Positions 1-11,866 of a stretch of 64,000 bases of DNA are shown in pieces. The DNA lies in contig CM058240.1 of assembly GCA_030180135.1 (NCBI GenBank), positions 73,341,581 to 73,405,580 on the forward strand, given 5' to 3'. Position 1 is the first letter of the stretch, and the number at the start of each line of letters is the position of its first letter. A program made the translations under genes and the position numbers. The DNA comes from Orychophragmus violaceus. Taxonomy: Eukaryota; Streptophyta; Magnoliopsida; Brassicales; Brassicaceae. The notes under the pieces are model-generated. The model did not search any database and was not told where the DNA came from. It worked only from the letters and a program-made list of their open reading frames with translations.

Positions 1-254
1 GGCCTTGGGCCCAATTCACAACCGAGAGTTATTGGACATAACTAGCTGTGTGTATGCTTACCAAGTAAAGCTACTTCTGGGTGACGGCCAGTGGCCCACT
101 TTAGATTTAGCCGAACATGGGTCTCGGAATCATTGCATTCTTATGAGGTTAAACAAAGAAATTTTGAATGCAATGCGAGTTTTCTTATAAGTTATTAAGA
201 TTACTCTTTTATGAACTAAATAACTAAAACTCTATTTATCTCTAAATTTCAGTT

Positions 255-1146
255 ATGACTAGCACAAACAATCAAAAACACTTTCTCGATCCGGTCTGTC
301 CTTGAGATGGACAAACTGAACGGATCAAATTTCTTGACTTGGTCGCGGAACCTGAGGCTAGTTCTCAGGCAGGAGAGAAAGGACTATGTCCTTGAGAGAG
401 CTCTCCCCGTGAGGATCGGGTCCAATGCCTCTCATGCAGTATATGATGCTTGGAATAAGCATTATAATGATGCGGTAGATGTGCGTGGTCTGATATTGGC
501 TACCATGGACTCAGATTTGCTGAAGCAATATGAGAACATGGAGTCGCCAATAGAGATGATCAGCAGCCTGAAATTGAAATTTCAGGAGCAGGTAAGAGTG
601 GAGAGATACCAGTTGGTTAAGTCTCTCACTAGCTGCAAGCTACCAAATGATCATCCAGTAAGTCCTCATGTCAGTAAAATGATGGGTTACATTGATAACC
701 TGAGGAAACTGGATTATCCAGTTAGCCAAGAATTGGCAACTGAGATCATTCTGCAGTCACTGCCGTCAAGCTATGATAAGTTCAAAAGGAACTATATCAA
801 GAAAGGCTTAACGAAGACGCTGACTGAACTGCATGATATGCTCAAGACAGTTGAGCCAAACGTGAAGAGTACCCTGTATAATCTCATAATGGAGAAGGGT
901 AGGTTTACTAAACCTAGTGCTGACAAGGGTGAAGACAAAGTTGTCCAGATTTTGAATCATGGCAAGCGTGTGTCTTCTGAGCCCGAGTCAGATACCTCTT
1001 ACGTTGGTAAGTGCTGCTACTGTAAAGAGACTGGGCATTGGAAGAGAGATTGCATTAAATTCATGGAAGATTATGAGGAGTTGAAGTTGATGTATGAGAC
1101 TACTTCCTCAGGTATTCATGTTATTACTTCAAGTTCTACCTTATAG
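255..1146 (+). pseudogene. gag: Cop1 gag (gag-only ORF, frameshifted near its start)
   Basis: Copia Gag, the particle-forming RNA-binding protein. The family start is the ATG at 255, directly after TTTCAG. A five-A run at 275-279 has one A more than the Cop2 copy and shifts the frame, so the open frame resumes at the ATG at 307 and runs 279 residues. A UBN2-type Gag domain fills most of it. A CCHC zinc knuckle (C-X2-C-X4-H-X4-C, CCYCKETGHWKRDC) lies near residues 237-249. The ORF ends at TAG at 1144-1146, just where the intact relative Cop3 continues into protease (DTGCG). The same end (SSSTL then stop) occurs in Cop2, so the stop is a family trait. Confidence 0.85.
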
Positions 1147-3660
1147 GTATTGGATACTGGTTGTGGCACTGATATTTGTTATAATATGCAGAGCCTAAGC
1201 AACAGTAGAACGTTGAAGGAAGGACAAGTGGAACTGCATGTCTGAAAGGAGCTATGGATGCTGCCTCAGCCGTAGGGTTTTCACTTGTAGATGCCTTTGA
1301 GGCTTGGTTTTATTAAGTAATTGCTACAATGTACCTGCTTTAAGCAGAGTTGTTTTTCATTTTCTTGTAAGAATTTGAATGTTTTTCGTTTTGATAAAAG
1401 ACAAGTTTTGTTCTTTTGATCTCAATGAAATATTGATTGTAGCACCCTATTCAAGGAATGGGTTTTATATCTTAAACCAAAGAGAGCCTAAATGTAACAT
1501 AAATACCGAATTGGTTTAAATCTGATGAATTAAACCTGATTTTTCTTGGCGTAAATGTTTTGGTCACATAGAGTGAGTCGGATTCAGAAATCCCATAGTT
1601 ATGGACTTTTGGGCTCATTTGATCGGATATCTTATGAGACTTGAATTTATCTTACTGGACCAAAAGACAAAGGGCCCATCTTAGCCGAGCTAAAGAAAGG
1701 CCCAAAGGCTTATTGGACCTTGAACATACTCATGTATGTGGCCCGATGAGCAGTAATGCCAGAAAAAATTTCCTGTACTTCATTATCTTTACTGATTACT
1801 TCAGTGAGTAAGACTGTGTTCATTTGATGAGACACAAGTCGGAATTCTTTGACATGGTCGAAAGAGTTCCAGAATGAGGTATAGAATCAAAGTGACAGAA
1901 GTATTGAGACTCTGGATTAGATCAAGAGTGAGAATACTTAAATCATTGATGGTGTGATCATCTGAATGAGTGTGAAGTCGTTTCACAGCTCATTTCTCCT
2001 GAAAACCTTGAGGTGTTTCCTGTGAGAAAGAATCAGATCTTATTAGAAATGATTAAAGATGAGTCGCACGAATCTTCCATGATATTCTTTAAGAATAACG
2101 CTCTAGAAATATCTAAGTTTACGCTGAAATAGTTCCACCAATATCAGTTGAAAGACACCACATAAATGTGGAATGGAATCGATCCAAATTCGTTTTTACT
2201 GAGTATTTGTAGTTGTGCTACTTCGCTGGTTGTCCTAGGGAAACCAAGGCTTGTTACCTTTTACGTCCATTCTGTTTTCTAAGAAGGGAAGTTACTTTCC
2301 AAGAAGAACAGTGGGAGTAAAAGTATAACTCGAAGAAATTCGAGAAATACAGGTGGCTGCTCAACCTGTTGAGGGAGAGCAGCGGATGGATTTACAGATT
2401 TCTGTAGAATCTACACCTGTGGAGCCTGAAGTTCGCAGATATGAATGAATCAGTCACTAATCCGAGAGTGATTTATCGTCATTAGTTGAACCTGATGATC
2501 ATTGAAAGTTCGCATGATCTGATGATCATTGAAAGCGACCAACCTGCGAAATTCAAAGAAGCGAAAGTAAGCCAGGACTCCGAAAAATTTCACTATGTGT
2601 AAGTTAGCTTCATTGATCCATTCATGGATGGAAGCAAACACATCGGAGTTGGAATCGTCGTTCTGTTGAAATAGTCAAAGTTTTGACTTGGACAGGAACG
2701 AAGTGGAACTGTGCGTATACTAATAGATAAGTGGGAGCGATGTTGCATTTCTCATAATGTATGTCGATGACATACTGATTCTCGAAAATAACGTCCCAAT
2801 GCTGCAGTCGGTAAAGGACTGGCTTGGGAGTTGGTTTTATGATTGACATGGGTAAAGCCACGTATGTTCTTGGATTTTGGATCTAAAGATAGAGATCCAA
2901 AAGAGCTGGTAGGACAAAGTCAGGATTCTTAAATTGACAAAGTCCTACACGTAATCAGCAATCCAAGAAGGGTTTTATGCCAATGTCACATGGCAATTCA
3001 TTAAGTAAGATACAGTGTCCTGCGATATCTGCTGAGCTTGAATGCATGGATAGGATTCCATATGCGTCGGCAATTGGATCTATCATGTATGCCATGACAC
3101 GTACTTGTTTTGATGTAGCTTTAATGTTAAGCAAGACAAGTAAAGACCAGTCAAATCCAGCAAAGAATCACTGGATTGCCGTAAAGCATATCCTAAAGTA
3201 TCTGAGGAATACTAAGGATAAGTTCTTGATTTACGGAGAAAGTGAAGTGCTAAAAGTCCGTAGAGTCTGAAAGGCAAGTTTCCAATAGACAAAGATAATT
3301 CCTGGTCACAGTCCGGCTATATCTTGTGTCTGTCTGGCGGTGCAAGGCACTGTTGCTGACTCCATGACTTAAGCTGAACATTTCGCAGCTTGAGAAGCAG
3401 CGAAAGAGGTTGTTTGGAAAGAAAGAGTTCATTACTGAACTTGATGTGATTCCCAGCATAGATGAGACTAGCTGCACATCAGAGGTCCAAACACCTTGAG
3501 GGTAGGTATAACCTATTCCGTGAGATAAATGACAGAGGTGTTAAGTAGATCAGCAAGTTTCATCGAATGAGAACGTTGCCAATCTATTAACGAAGCCACT
3601 CCTTAGGTCTAAGCATGAGTCGCGGACTGTAGCTGTAGGATGAATGAAACTAAGATGTAG
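1147..3660 (+). pseudogene. pol: Cop1 degenerate pol (protease, integrase, RT, RNase H remnants)
   Basis: Follows gag directly: VLDTGCG of the protease at about 1147-1170, integrase-like sequence at about 1500-2300, RT-like at about 2340-2900 and the RT-RNase H connection with RNase H at about 2960-3640. Stops and indels occur throughout. The longest open piece is 2977-3270 (97 residues, including IPYASAIGSIMYAM). Several lesions are the same in Cop2, 47 kb away on the other strand, for example the replaced stretch at about 1241-1275 and TCFDVALMLSKTS where Cop3 reads TRPDVAYALSMTS. It cannot encode an enzyme. Confidence 0.85.
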
Positions 3661-3792
3661 TCTTAATTTCAATGGGAGTTTGTAAAGGGCTTTACTTAGT
3701 TGTTTTGAAAGGTTCATGTAAACATAATATTTTATGTTTATGAAATCTATGATTTCTGGATTATTTTAACTGTGATATAAATAATCGTTCCA

Positions 3793-5041
3793 ATCCTTTT
3801 GTCTCAATATCTCGATCTGGCATAAGGCAAGATGCGTGTCATCCTTATATAGCCAGACCATGTTCATCGGACCAGATTTGATACTGACAATGTAAACGAC
3901 TTGGGCAAGTCCGTTTGGGAGTGGCCACTCTCTTACCAGCTATCAAGTCTCTGATTGGCCTAGAGATATTACCTCCGTTAAACGGCAGGGACAAATACCA
4001 TCTTGTTCCATCACTATGAACTACACAATTCATAATACACCCAACCAAGGTCCGTATAGCTCCCAGTTACGAAACAGCGTTAGACAATGATCAAAGCGCA
4101 TCACTTCATGTGCAGCCACATGCATGCGAACTCAGGTCTAAGGACTATACTCTATAGTCGTATATGAGAACCTCTCATGACACAGATATTAATATCTTGT
4201 AGAGTTCTCATCAGCGGGCCATGTCCGGTCATATGCTCCCCTACATATACCTATGTGTCGACTTTGATGCCGCGCATCTATGATCCCTCGAAACTTGGTC
4301 ATAAGTCTCAACACAATCTAGTCTCAAGTGGTTGTTGGTGTTCCAATTCAACAACCTTCGACTATGGACACTATGATTTATGTCATTTCATTAAGGGCCA
4401 TCGAAGTACATGAGTAGACTTGATCCTGAAACCCCATATTTAATGAAATGACATAAATCATAGTGTCCATAGTCGAAGGTTGTTGAATTGGAACACCAAC
4501 AACCACTTGAGACTAGATTGTGTTGAGACTTATGACCAAGTTTCGAGGGATCATAGATGCGCGGCATCAAAGTCGACACATAGGTATATGTAGGGGAGCA
4601 TATGACCGGACATGGCCCGCTGATGAGAACTCTACAAGATATTAATATCTGTGTCATGAGAGGTTCTCATATACGACTATAGAGTATAGTCCTTAGACCT
4701 GAGTTCGCATGCATGTGGCTGCACATGAAGTGATGCGCTTTGATCATTGTCTAACGCTGTTTCGTAACTGGGAGCTATACGGACCTTGGTTGGGTGTATT
4801 ATGAATTGTGTAGTTCATAGTGATGGAACAAGATGGGATTTGTCCCTGCCGTTTAACGGAGGTAATATCTCTAGGCCAATCGGAGACTTGATAGCTGGTA
4901 AGAGAGTGGCCACTCCCAAACGGACTTGCCCAAGTCGTTTGCATTGTCAGTATCAAATCTGGTCCGATGAACATGGTCTGGCTATATAAGGATGACACGC
5001 ATCTTGCCTTATGCCAGATCGAGATATTGAGACAAAAGGAT
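3793..5041. repeat. Near-perfect inverted repeat, two 602-bp arms, 45-bp spacer
   Basis: Arms 3793-4394 and 4440-5041 are reverse complements with about three mismatches by eye; the spacer is 4395-4439. The right arm and spacer match the normal 3' noncoding region of this Copia family (compare 60260-60950 in Cop3). The left arm is an inverted duplicate put in place of about 30 bp after CGTTCCA. Cop2 and Cop3 lack it. A transcript would fold into a hairpin of about 600 bp. Open frames inside the arms are mirror shadows. Confidence 0.93.
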
Positions 5042-5062
5042 AAGGGAATGTAGTATTCCAGT

Positions 5063-5299
5063 ACAAGTGGGAGATTTAGAAAACAGAATTCCGAACAACC
5101 TAACTTCGTAAGCGTGTGGATACCAAGGAGGAACAGGTATTCATCTGTTCGTTGATCTCGTCATTACCACCAAATTCCGCTGCAAAGGTAATGTCCAGGT
5201 TTGTTTTATGATTCGATTACAAGAACCTAGATCCTTGTTTAAGATTATGCGTTAGGTTGCAATCTGAGAATTGAACCATGAAAAACTCATAATCCTTCA
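5063..5299 (+). repeat. Polypurine tract followed by a rearranged LTR 3' fragment
   Basis: The family polypurine tract CAAGTGGGAGAT is at 5063-5074. Instead of an LTR start, about 33 bases of reverse-complemented pol follow (5075-5107, same sequence as 52105-52137). Then comes an LTR 3' part with CCGCTGCAAAGGTAA, ending AATCCTTCA at 5299. PBS, leader and gag are missing before the next pol piece. This is the junction between the two elements of Cop1. Confidence 0.6.
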
Positions 5300-6860
5300 G
5301 TCATCTCACAGCTCATTTCTCCTGGAAAACCTGATGGTGTTTCTGAGGATGAATCGGACCCTATTGGATATGCTCCGATTAATGATGAGTCACATGAATC
5401 TTCCATTATCCCTTTAGGAATACGCTCTAGAAATGTATGTATTTGCGCCAAATAGGTTTCTATCAGAATCAGTTGAAAGACACCACATTGGATGTGGACT
5501 GGAAGTCTTCCAAGTATGTTTTTCTGATTAATTGGGATTGCAAGGTTTATGCAAAGCAGTTGTCAACAGACAAGCTTGAACCCAAATCGGATAAGTGCTG
5601 CTTCGCTGGTTGTCCTAGGAAAACCGAGGCTTATTACTTTTGCAACCAATCCGAGAACAAAGTTTTGTTGTTCGGAACTCTGTTTTTCTAGATAGAAAGT
5701 TTCTTTCCACGAAAAACAGTGGGAGTAGAAGTATAGCTCGAAGAAATTCGAGAAACACAGGAGGCTGCTCAACCTGTTGAGGGAGAGCAGCGATGGGATC
5801 TACAAAGTGCTGTAGGACCTACACCTGTGGAGCCTGAATTTCGCAGATCCGAATGGATCCGTCACTAACCCGAGAGTGATTTCTCGTAACCAATTGCCGT
5901 GATCTGTTGATCATTGAAAAGTGACGAGCCTGCGAAATTCAAAAGAGCGATGGTGAGCCCCAACTCCGAAAATTTGCTAGGTATGCATGTTAGCTTCACC
6001 AATCTATTTCTGGATTGAAGCAAACATCTTGGAGTTGGAATCTACATTCTGTTAAAACGGTCAAAAGTTTTGACTTGATCAGGAACGAATAGGAACCGTG
6101 CGTTTACGCGTAGTTGCATTTCTCACATTGTATGTATATGACATACTTATTCTCATAAACGACGTTCCGTCGCTTAAGTCTTATGTGACTTGGGTCGGAA
6201 GTCATTTTCAACGATGGACATGGGAGAAAGCCGCATGAGTTCTTGGAATAAGGATCTATTGAAATAGATTGGGTAGACTTATTGGATCGTGTCAGAATCC
6301 TTATGTAGATAAGGTATTGGACAGTTCCAATATACATGATTCCAAGAATGGCTTCACACCAAAGGTCTTATGGCAATAATATTAGCAAGATGAAGTGTCT
6401 TGGACACTGGCTGAGCTAGTATGTATGAGTGTGATTCCTTATGCTTCTGCTATAGAATCCATCATGAATGCCATATTTTGCGCTCGTCTAGATGCAGCTT
6501 ACGCATAAATCATGACGAGAAGATACCAATACATTCCGGTAAAAGTCACTGGGCAGTTGTAAGAAATATCCCAAGTGTTTGAGGAACACTAAGGATAGGT
6601 TCTTGTTCAACTGAGGAAGTGACGAATATGTTAAAAGTAGTTAGACGGACAAAGACGACTCCCGGTTTCCACCTGGTTATGTCTCTTTGTCTGTGTAGCG
6701 GTGCTATCTGTTGGAAGGGATCCAAGCAGAGGACCGTAGAATAGTGCTTATTAATGAATGGTGGTATGGTTTGTTGGAATGGTTCCAAGCAAGAACACCG
6801 CAGCCTCTCTCCCAACCTAAGCACGAGTTTTATACTATTGCTGTAGGTACTAGATATCTG
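5300..6860 (+). pseudogene. pol: Second Copia pol fragment (integrase to RNase H, degenerate)
   Basis: Starts inside the integrase core (sequence like the Cop3 stretch around QLTPPGTPQW) and runs through integrase C-terminal, RT and RNase H remnants. The best open piece is 5437-5691 (84 residues), with KLEPKSDKCCFAGCPRKTEAYYF matching the Cop3 motif KLTPKSDKCYFIGYPRETKAYYF in pattern. Many stops and a large 5' truncation make it non-functional. It lies in tandem after the first pol in the same orientation. Confidence 0.75.
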
Positions 6861-7691
6861 AAGACGTGGTCTTGATTCTAGTGGGAGTTATGTTAGTTAT
6901 GATGTTCACATAGACATGCTATGGTCATGTTTATGAAAAACAGACATCAGCATTATTTGATTATTGGATAATTAAATAATGGTCCCAAAGTATTTTATGT
7001 TCATTTTATAGGTCATCAAGTTGAGGACTTGATCATGAAACCCTATAAATGAAAGATGACATAAAATTATGTTTGTCCCTGGTCGTAGGTTGTTAAAGTG
7101 GGACACTAACAACCATTAAGACTAGTCTGTGAGGTGACGTATGACTAAGTTTCATGGAGTCATTGATATGAGTATCAACGTCAATCACATAGATATATGT
7201 TGGTGAACATATGATCGGACATGACCCGCTAATAAAAACTCTACAGGATAGTTATATCAGTGTCACGAGAGGTTCTCATTACGACTATAGAGTATAGTCC
7301 TTAGACCTGAGTTCATCATGCTTTCTAGCATGTGGATTGGTACACTTTGACCTTGTCAAACGTCGTTCCGTAACTGGCGGCTATAAAGGCATTGCTTAGG
7401 CGTATCATGAAGTATGTGTAGAAACAGGGATAGAACAAGAAGGGATTTGTCCCTCCTATATAACAGGAGATAAATATCTCAGGGCCCATCGAAGATTTGA
7501 TACTGAGAAAATGCATGGCCGTGCTCAAACGAGGTGATTGTCAGTCGTTTGTTTTATCAGTATAGATCAGGAGTTCGATGAACATGATGTTGGCTATAAT
7601 AAGGATGACACAGTCTCTTGCCTTATGCCATATCGAGATATAGAGACAAAAGGATTAGGGGAATAGATGATTCCAGTACAAGTGGGAGATT
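6861..7691 (+). other. Copia 3' noncoding region with polypurine tract
   Basis: No reading frame of note. It has the family layout: a short AT-rich stretch, GTCGTAGGTTGTTAA with an inverted echo, the ACTATAGAGTATAGT hairpin, and CAAGTGGGAGAT directly before the LTR at 7692. The same region of about 830-860 bp is kept in Cop2 and Cop3. Confidence 0.7.
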
Positions 7692-8382
7692 GTTGGGATT
7701 ATGTCCTGAAATCATATTGTACTTACTCTGATAGATAGTTGTATTGTCAAGATCGGACAATTCATGTAATACTAGGTGATCATAATGTTTTGCTAGAAGC
7801 CGCTTATGACTTATGAGTTGTAACTCATTGCTAGTATTATGTGAACCTACAGGGTCACACACCTAAGCAAGCTGGATACACTTTGTATGGGATTGATCAT
7901 TGGCAAATGGTCTGGTCAATGTGTATTGGATGTACATTGAATTCGAGTTTTAAGGGGTGTGTCGATCGACACAGATCGGGTTTCGAAACTGATGTTTCGA
8001 TTTGATGACTTAAACGAATTGGAATTAATCCAATGATCGGTTTAGTCATTCCAGGTCTATATATAGGTTTATATGAACGACCTGGAACCCTAGCCGTTGT
8101 TGAGACTTTTTCTTGACAGAAAACGCAGCCACCTCTCTAAACACAGTTTTCCCAGGAGATCCGATTTCCGGCACTAGCATCCCGGCGGATTCCAGCTTGT
8201 GTGCGTGTGGACTGCTGTAGAGGTGCAGCATCTGAGGCGCTCTAGAGATCTCGTTTATCTGGCCATATTCCGCTGCCAGAACAAGGTAAACGCAAGATCC
8301 ATGATTCAATTGCTCAAACCCAGATCCTAGGCTTAGAACTTGTGGAATTCTGAAACTGTTAGAATTGGCCCAAGTTCCTTCA
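7692..8382 (+). repeat. Cop1 3' LTR, 691 bp
   Basis: Begins TGTTGGGATTATGTCC after the polypurine tract and ends TTCCTTCA, matching the ends of the Cop2 LTR. A TATA box (TATATATAG) near 8058 fits an LTR promoter. CCGCTGCCAGAACAAGGTAAACG near 8270 holds the family's conserved splice-donor-like AAG|GTAA. The 12-bp palindrome TGTCGATCGACA lies at 7960-7971. Confidence 0.85.
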
Positions 8383-8457
8383 GATTCGATACCCTGAAAT
8401 ACTACAATAGCTTAACTGTGCACTTGCAGTAGAATAGGGATAATTCTTGACCTATCA
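8383..8457 (+). repeat. Gypsy (Athila-type) LTR 3' end fragment flanking Cop1
   Basis: This is the reverse complement of the first 75 bp of the GypA LTR as read on + (CTATTCTACTGCAAGTGCACAG and TGATAGG), so it is the 3' end of an LTR in + orientation. It ends in CTATCA at 8457 with no primer-binding site after it, as at the outer end of a 3' LTR. Cop1 is inserted in it. Confidence 0.75.
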
Positions 8458-11213
8458 CAAGTGCTGAGAAATTAAATATATGTGTGCTGCAACATTCTAT
8501 TTATGCATTAAAGATCATGTAATTTTGAGCTTGAGCGTAAACTGGAATGATTTAAGTTCATGACTTTAAGTGGGTTTCATTGTGGATTACGTGAGTTAAG
8601 AAGACCACTTGAAAAGAGATTGGTTGCAGGTTGTTCAGAGACTGTCTTAGAGAGCATGGATGAAAGAGATTTCAATGTTTCCGCCTAGAAGAGAGGTGTT
8701 ATAGAGGAGCCATTATAAGGGCATATGTTTCTATCTCGATACCTGTTTGCAGTGTAGAAACCATCACAAGGCTGATGTAAGTTCAAAATTTGAAAACGCT
8801 TGGTATGCATCCACTGCAAATCACAAGTGATGACACATGTATGTTGGGACTGCAATGACTGTGAGGTGTGGTTGTTGAGAGCAGGCTTTCTGGAATTCAG
8901 AAAGAAGAATAAAATGTTGTAGGAACTTCTCAAGGAGAGAGTTGGAAGATGAGCACATATATCATGATCTTCAGTTGTAGAACTTTCATCAAAATTTCAA
9001 AAGCTTTGGAGTTCACTCATTTCAAAAACAGCCAACATCATAAGGACAAAATTCATGATAGAGAAACTCAGCGACAATTGCTATTTCAGTTTCTATATTT
9101 TGGAAAATCAAAACAATTGTCAAAAGGTGAGAAATTTTTCAGGTCGGAAAATAAACAAGAGCGAGTTGGGGAATTGAGATTCTGGGTTCTGAAAGTTTTA
9201 CTTGTGAAAAAAATAATGGTAAAATGGCTGATACAAGGAGTTGCAGATGATTTTGAAGTGGAAGCAAGTAAGATGATCAGAGGTTGTTGTTTTGGCTGGA
9301 AATTTGAGTACAATATTAACACAAGGGATTCTCTTATCCGATCAGTTTCAAACATATAAATAAGGATGCAATTAATCAGATTTACGTTGTGGTTGCATAA
9401 GTTAAAGAAGCCAAGAGGAGTTAAGAGAATATGCAAATTTCAAGCATAATTCTGTTTCCGATTGAGGTGATGAGATACAAGAAACCCTTAAGGGTTAAGG
9501 TTGCTGGTCAATGTGTACAAGTAGAAGACAGATTTGTCAAAGAAACCTCAGAGCATCGTTTGGAAGGATCAAAAATATTCTGATCGGGATGAAACATGAT
9601 GTGAGCTTCTTGACACGATTATATTAATAATCAAAGGTGGGATCGAGATTCCAACAGTTAATTTGAAGTTTATGCATGCATTTCACGACATGTCTGTACA
9701 GAAGCTGGTTTGTCAAGTATGATGAGAAGTTGTGTTTGATTAGAAAAACAAGGTGGCCTTGATCTGAATCTTTACATGAGCATTCTCGACATATGGACCT
9801 AAGCTATGGGAAAAGGAGAGATCATTTTAAGTTTAATAAAATGTTTGAGAAGAAGAAACCAGACAGATGAATGAACAAGGCATAGCAAGAAGCTCATGCT
9901 TTAGATGAAGTAATAATTGTCATCATGTCATAAAAAACAGAAATGGGTCTGATTGTCATATGTGCAAGCAGATTGTGGTCCAAAAGGAAGACATGTGCAA
10001 GGATATAAACTGAAGATGATATATCGTGTAAACTACATACGGATGCAATCAAACAATAGTGCATGCTAGTAATCATACATGAATTGAGTTAAGATGGACC
10101 ATACAAAGGGTAAGCTGAAATACAGAGGCTAGTCTGCTGGAACAAAGCTGATGATACAAAATCGAAGACTTTGTTCTTAGTTTGTGATTCTGAAATTGCA
10201 TTGGAAAGTGATTATGTTACAAAATATCACAATTTGGGGTTGATTAAAAATCCCGAATCAGAGGTGACTGTGTGGTTCACTTTTTGAAGACTTTGTCTCA
10301 AGTTCCATTGCAAGCGTAAGTCTTACATAAGTATTTGTTAAGAGTTAAGGACGATGTTATGTCTTCGGTTGAACCGTAACACCAAATCATGATCCACTTT
10401 TTCATGTGGCTTCGTATTACTGGTGTTAATTAGTCCACCAAGTTGGAAACTTTTCTGGGTTCTTATGCTACTTCATTTCTGTGTCAAAATCAAGAAGACG
10501 AAAGCGAAGTTGTAGTTGATGTGTCAACATCCATTGTTCGTGGAGAAATTGATTTCACATGTTGCTAATTGTCCGAGAAAAATAGTCGCCGGCCCAAGTA
10601 ATCAACAATGTGAAAGGAATTAAAATTCACAGCCATGACTGAATGCTTTGAGGATAGGGTATTGAACTTCGGAAGCAGAATGAGGTATTCTAGATGGCTT
10701 TCTTCAAAGCTTACAAGGTTAATGTTATGTTTTTTGGAGACAAATCCGGAGAAACAAACGTTAAGATATTCTCCCATGAAAAGCATTTTTAGCCGCATAT
10801 AAGCTAGCATATTTTCTTTATTCTGAGAAACGATTGTTATTCTACCTCTCTCTCATGGTTAAAATTTTTGAAGACACTACACTTATTATGATTCAAGAAC
10901 TCATGTTTGGTTGAAAGAGCATGAAAGAAACGTTATGTTTGTGGTATTTGTTAATGTCAGCTTAGCCTCAACAATTAATAGAGTACAAGGCATCTAAGTG
11001 ATGGAGTCTGAAACTGGTTTCTACGTGACTATCTTTGGAGCTTGATTTACATGTGGAGGTATTGATATGGGAGAATCATATAGCATTTGAAGATGACAAG
11101 TAAAGCACAAGATAGTGGTGAAGAATTAGTATGTTTATAACCAGTCTTAAAGGTTTGGCAGTGGAATTTACATCAGCAAAAGATTCTCTGATAGTGATAT
11201 GTTTATAACTATT
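8458..11213. other. Unrecognised degenerate sequence, 2.7 kb
   Basis: No LTR pair, primer site, terminal repeat or recognisable domain was found. The longest frames (8949-9359 on + and 9086-9436 on -, overlapping) look like chance frames in low-complexity DNA. One weak hint near 10390 (HDPLFHVASY) recalls the FHVS box at the end of some Gypsy integrases, but nothing around it supports this. It is probably an old mobile-element relic. Confidence 0.4.
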
Positions 11214-11667
11214 AGGGGTGAAGTCAGTAAAGGATTCTCTGAATACCTGACTTGATATGGGTGTCCTCAGTAGGCTGATCTGCATTGGGTTTTCTAATAG
11301 TCATAGATTGATCTTGCAAGCTCATCCCAATGGTTACTTAAGTTCCTGCAAGTGTTGTTGGCTTCTCACAAATTCATTGTTCCTTACTTAAACTGTTCTG
11401 ACTCGATAAAACTGACACAAAAAGACACAACTGACTCTAAGAAAACAAAAAGATTAATGTCAGTACCACCTCCCCCACACTTAAAACACACTGTCCCCAA
11501 TAGTGTCAAGCTTATGATCGGTAAAAGAATAAAATGTTAAGGGATTAGTTGGGTTCTGTTGATTTTTACATGTCTTGCACCTGCATTGATCGTTGCGCAT
11601 GAATGCGATGATCGTTGCAGGGCGATTGGGATTTTGTGTCGATCGTTGCAGGGCGATTGCGATTTTG
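11214..11667 (-). mobile_element. Gypsy 3' noncoding fragment fused to the GypA LTR
   Basis: Collinear with GypB 38532-38880: AGGGGTGAAGTCAGTAAAGG, then the CCTCCCCCACACTT tract and ACACACTGTCCCCA. It then runs directly into the last 200 bp of the GypA LTR at 11668. The junction lies in a cluster of TGATCGTTGC-type motifs (11588, 11609, 11640, 11668), which may have served as short homology for recombination. Confidence 0.65.
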
Positions 11668-11866
11668 TGTCGGTCGACACTCAATCATGGTCGAGACACC
11701 GACTTCAGCTCGTTGCACAAATCACCAGAAACGTCCTATAATCCCATCTTTTGCTCCAAACGCAAGCTTACCTGTAGAAGACTCAATAGACTCGAAAAAC
11801 CAGGTTAAAGACTCAATATATACAACTATATCATGGTTGAAAACCTAGAAAAACAATGATATATAA
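11668..11866 (-). repeat. GypA 3' LTR, only about 200 bp retained
   Basis: Matches the last 200 bp (in + order) of the right LTR, from TGTCGGTCGACACTCAATC to ATGATATATA. The other 900 bp are missing and the 11214-11667 fragment takes their place. Confidence 0.8.

Larger units (their letters stand above)
1..8382 (+). mobile_element. Cop1: composite decayed Ty1/Copia retrotransposon, 5' end outside window
   Basis: Seen in order: leader, gag (255-1146), ruined pol (1147-3660), 3' noncoding region with a large inverted repeat (3660-5062), a polypurine tract, an LTR 3' fragment (to 5299), a second pol fragment (5300-6860), a second 3' noncoding region, polypurine tract and a full 3' LTR (7692-8382). 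Two related elements therefore lie head to tail, probably joined by recombination. The 5' LTR must lie left of the window. The right flank, GATTC at 8383, is in a Gypsy LTR, so GATTC should also flank the missing 5' LTR. Confidence 0.85.

Noticed and set aside
3845..4998. Mirror-image open frames of 67-88 residues in the 3800-5000 region
   Set aside because: They are the same DNA read from the two arms of the inverted repeat, in noncoding element sequence; no domain.
8949..9436. Overlapping + and - frames of 136 and 116 residues as genes
   Set aside because: Overlap on opposite strands, no domain, no gene context, AT-rich surroundings.
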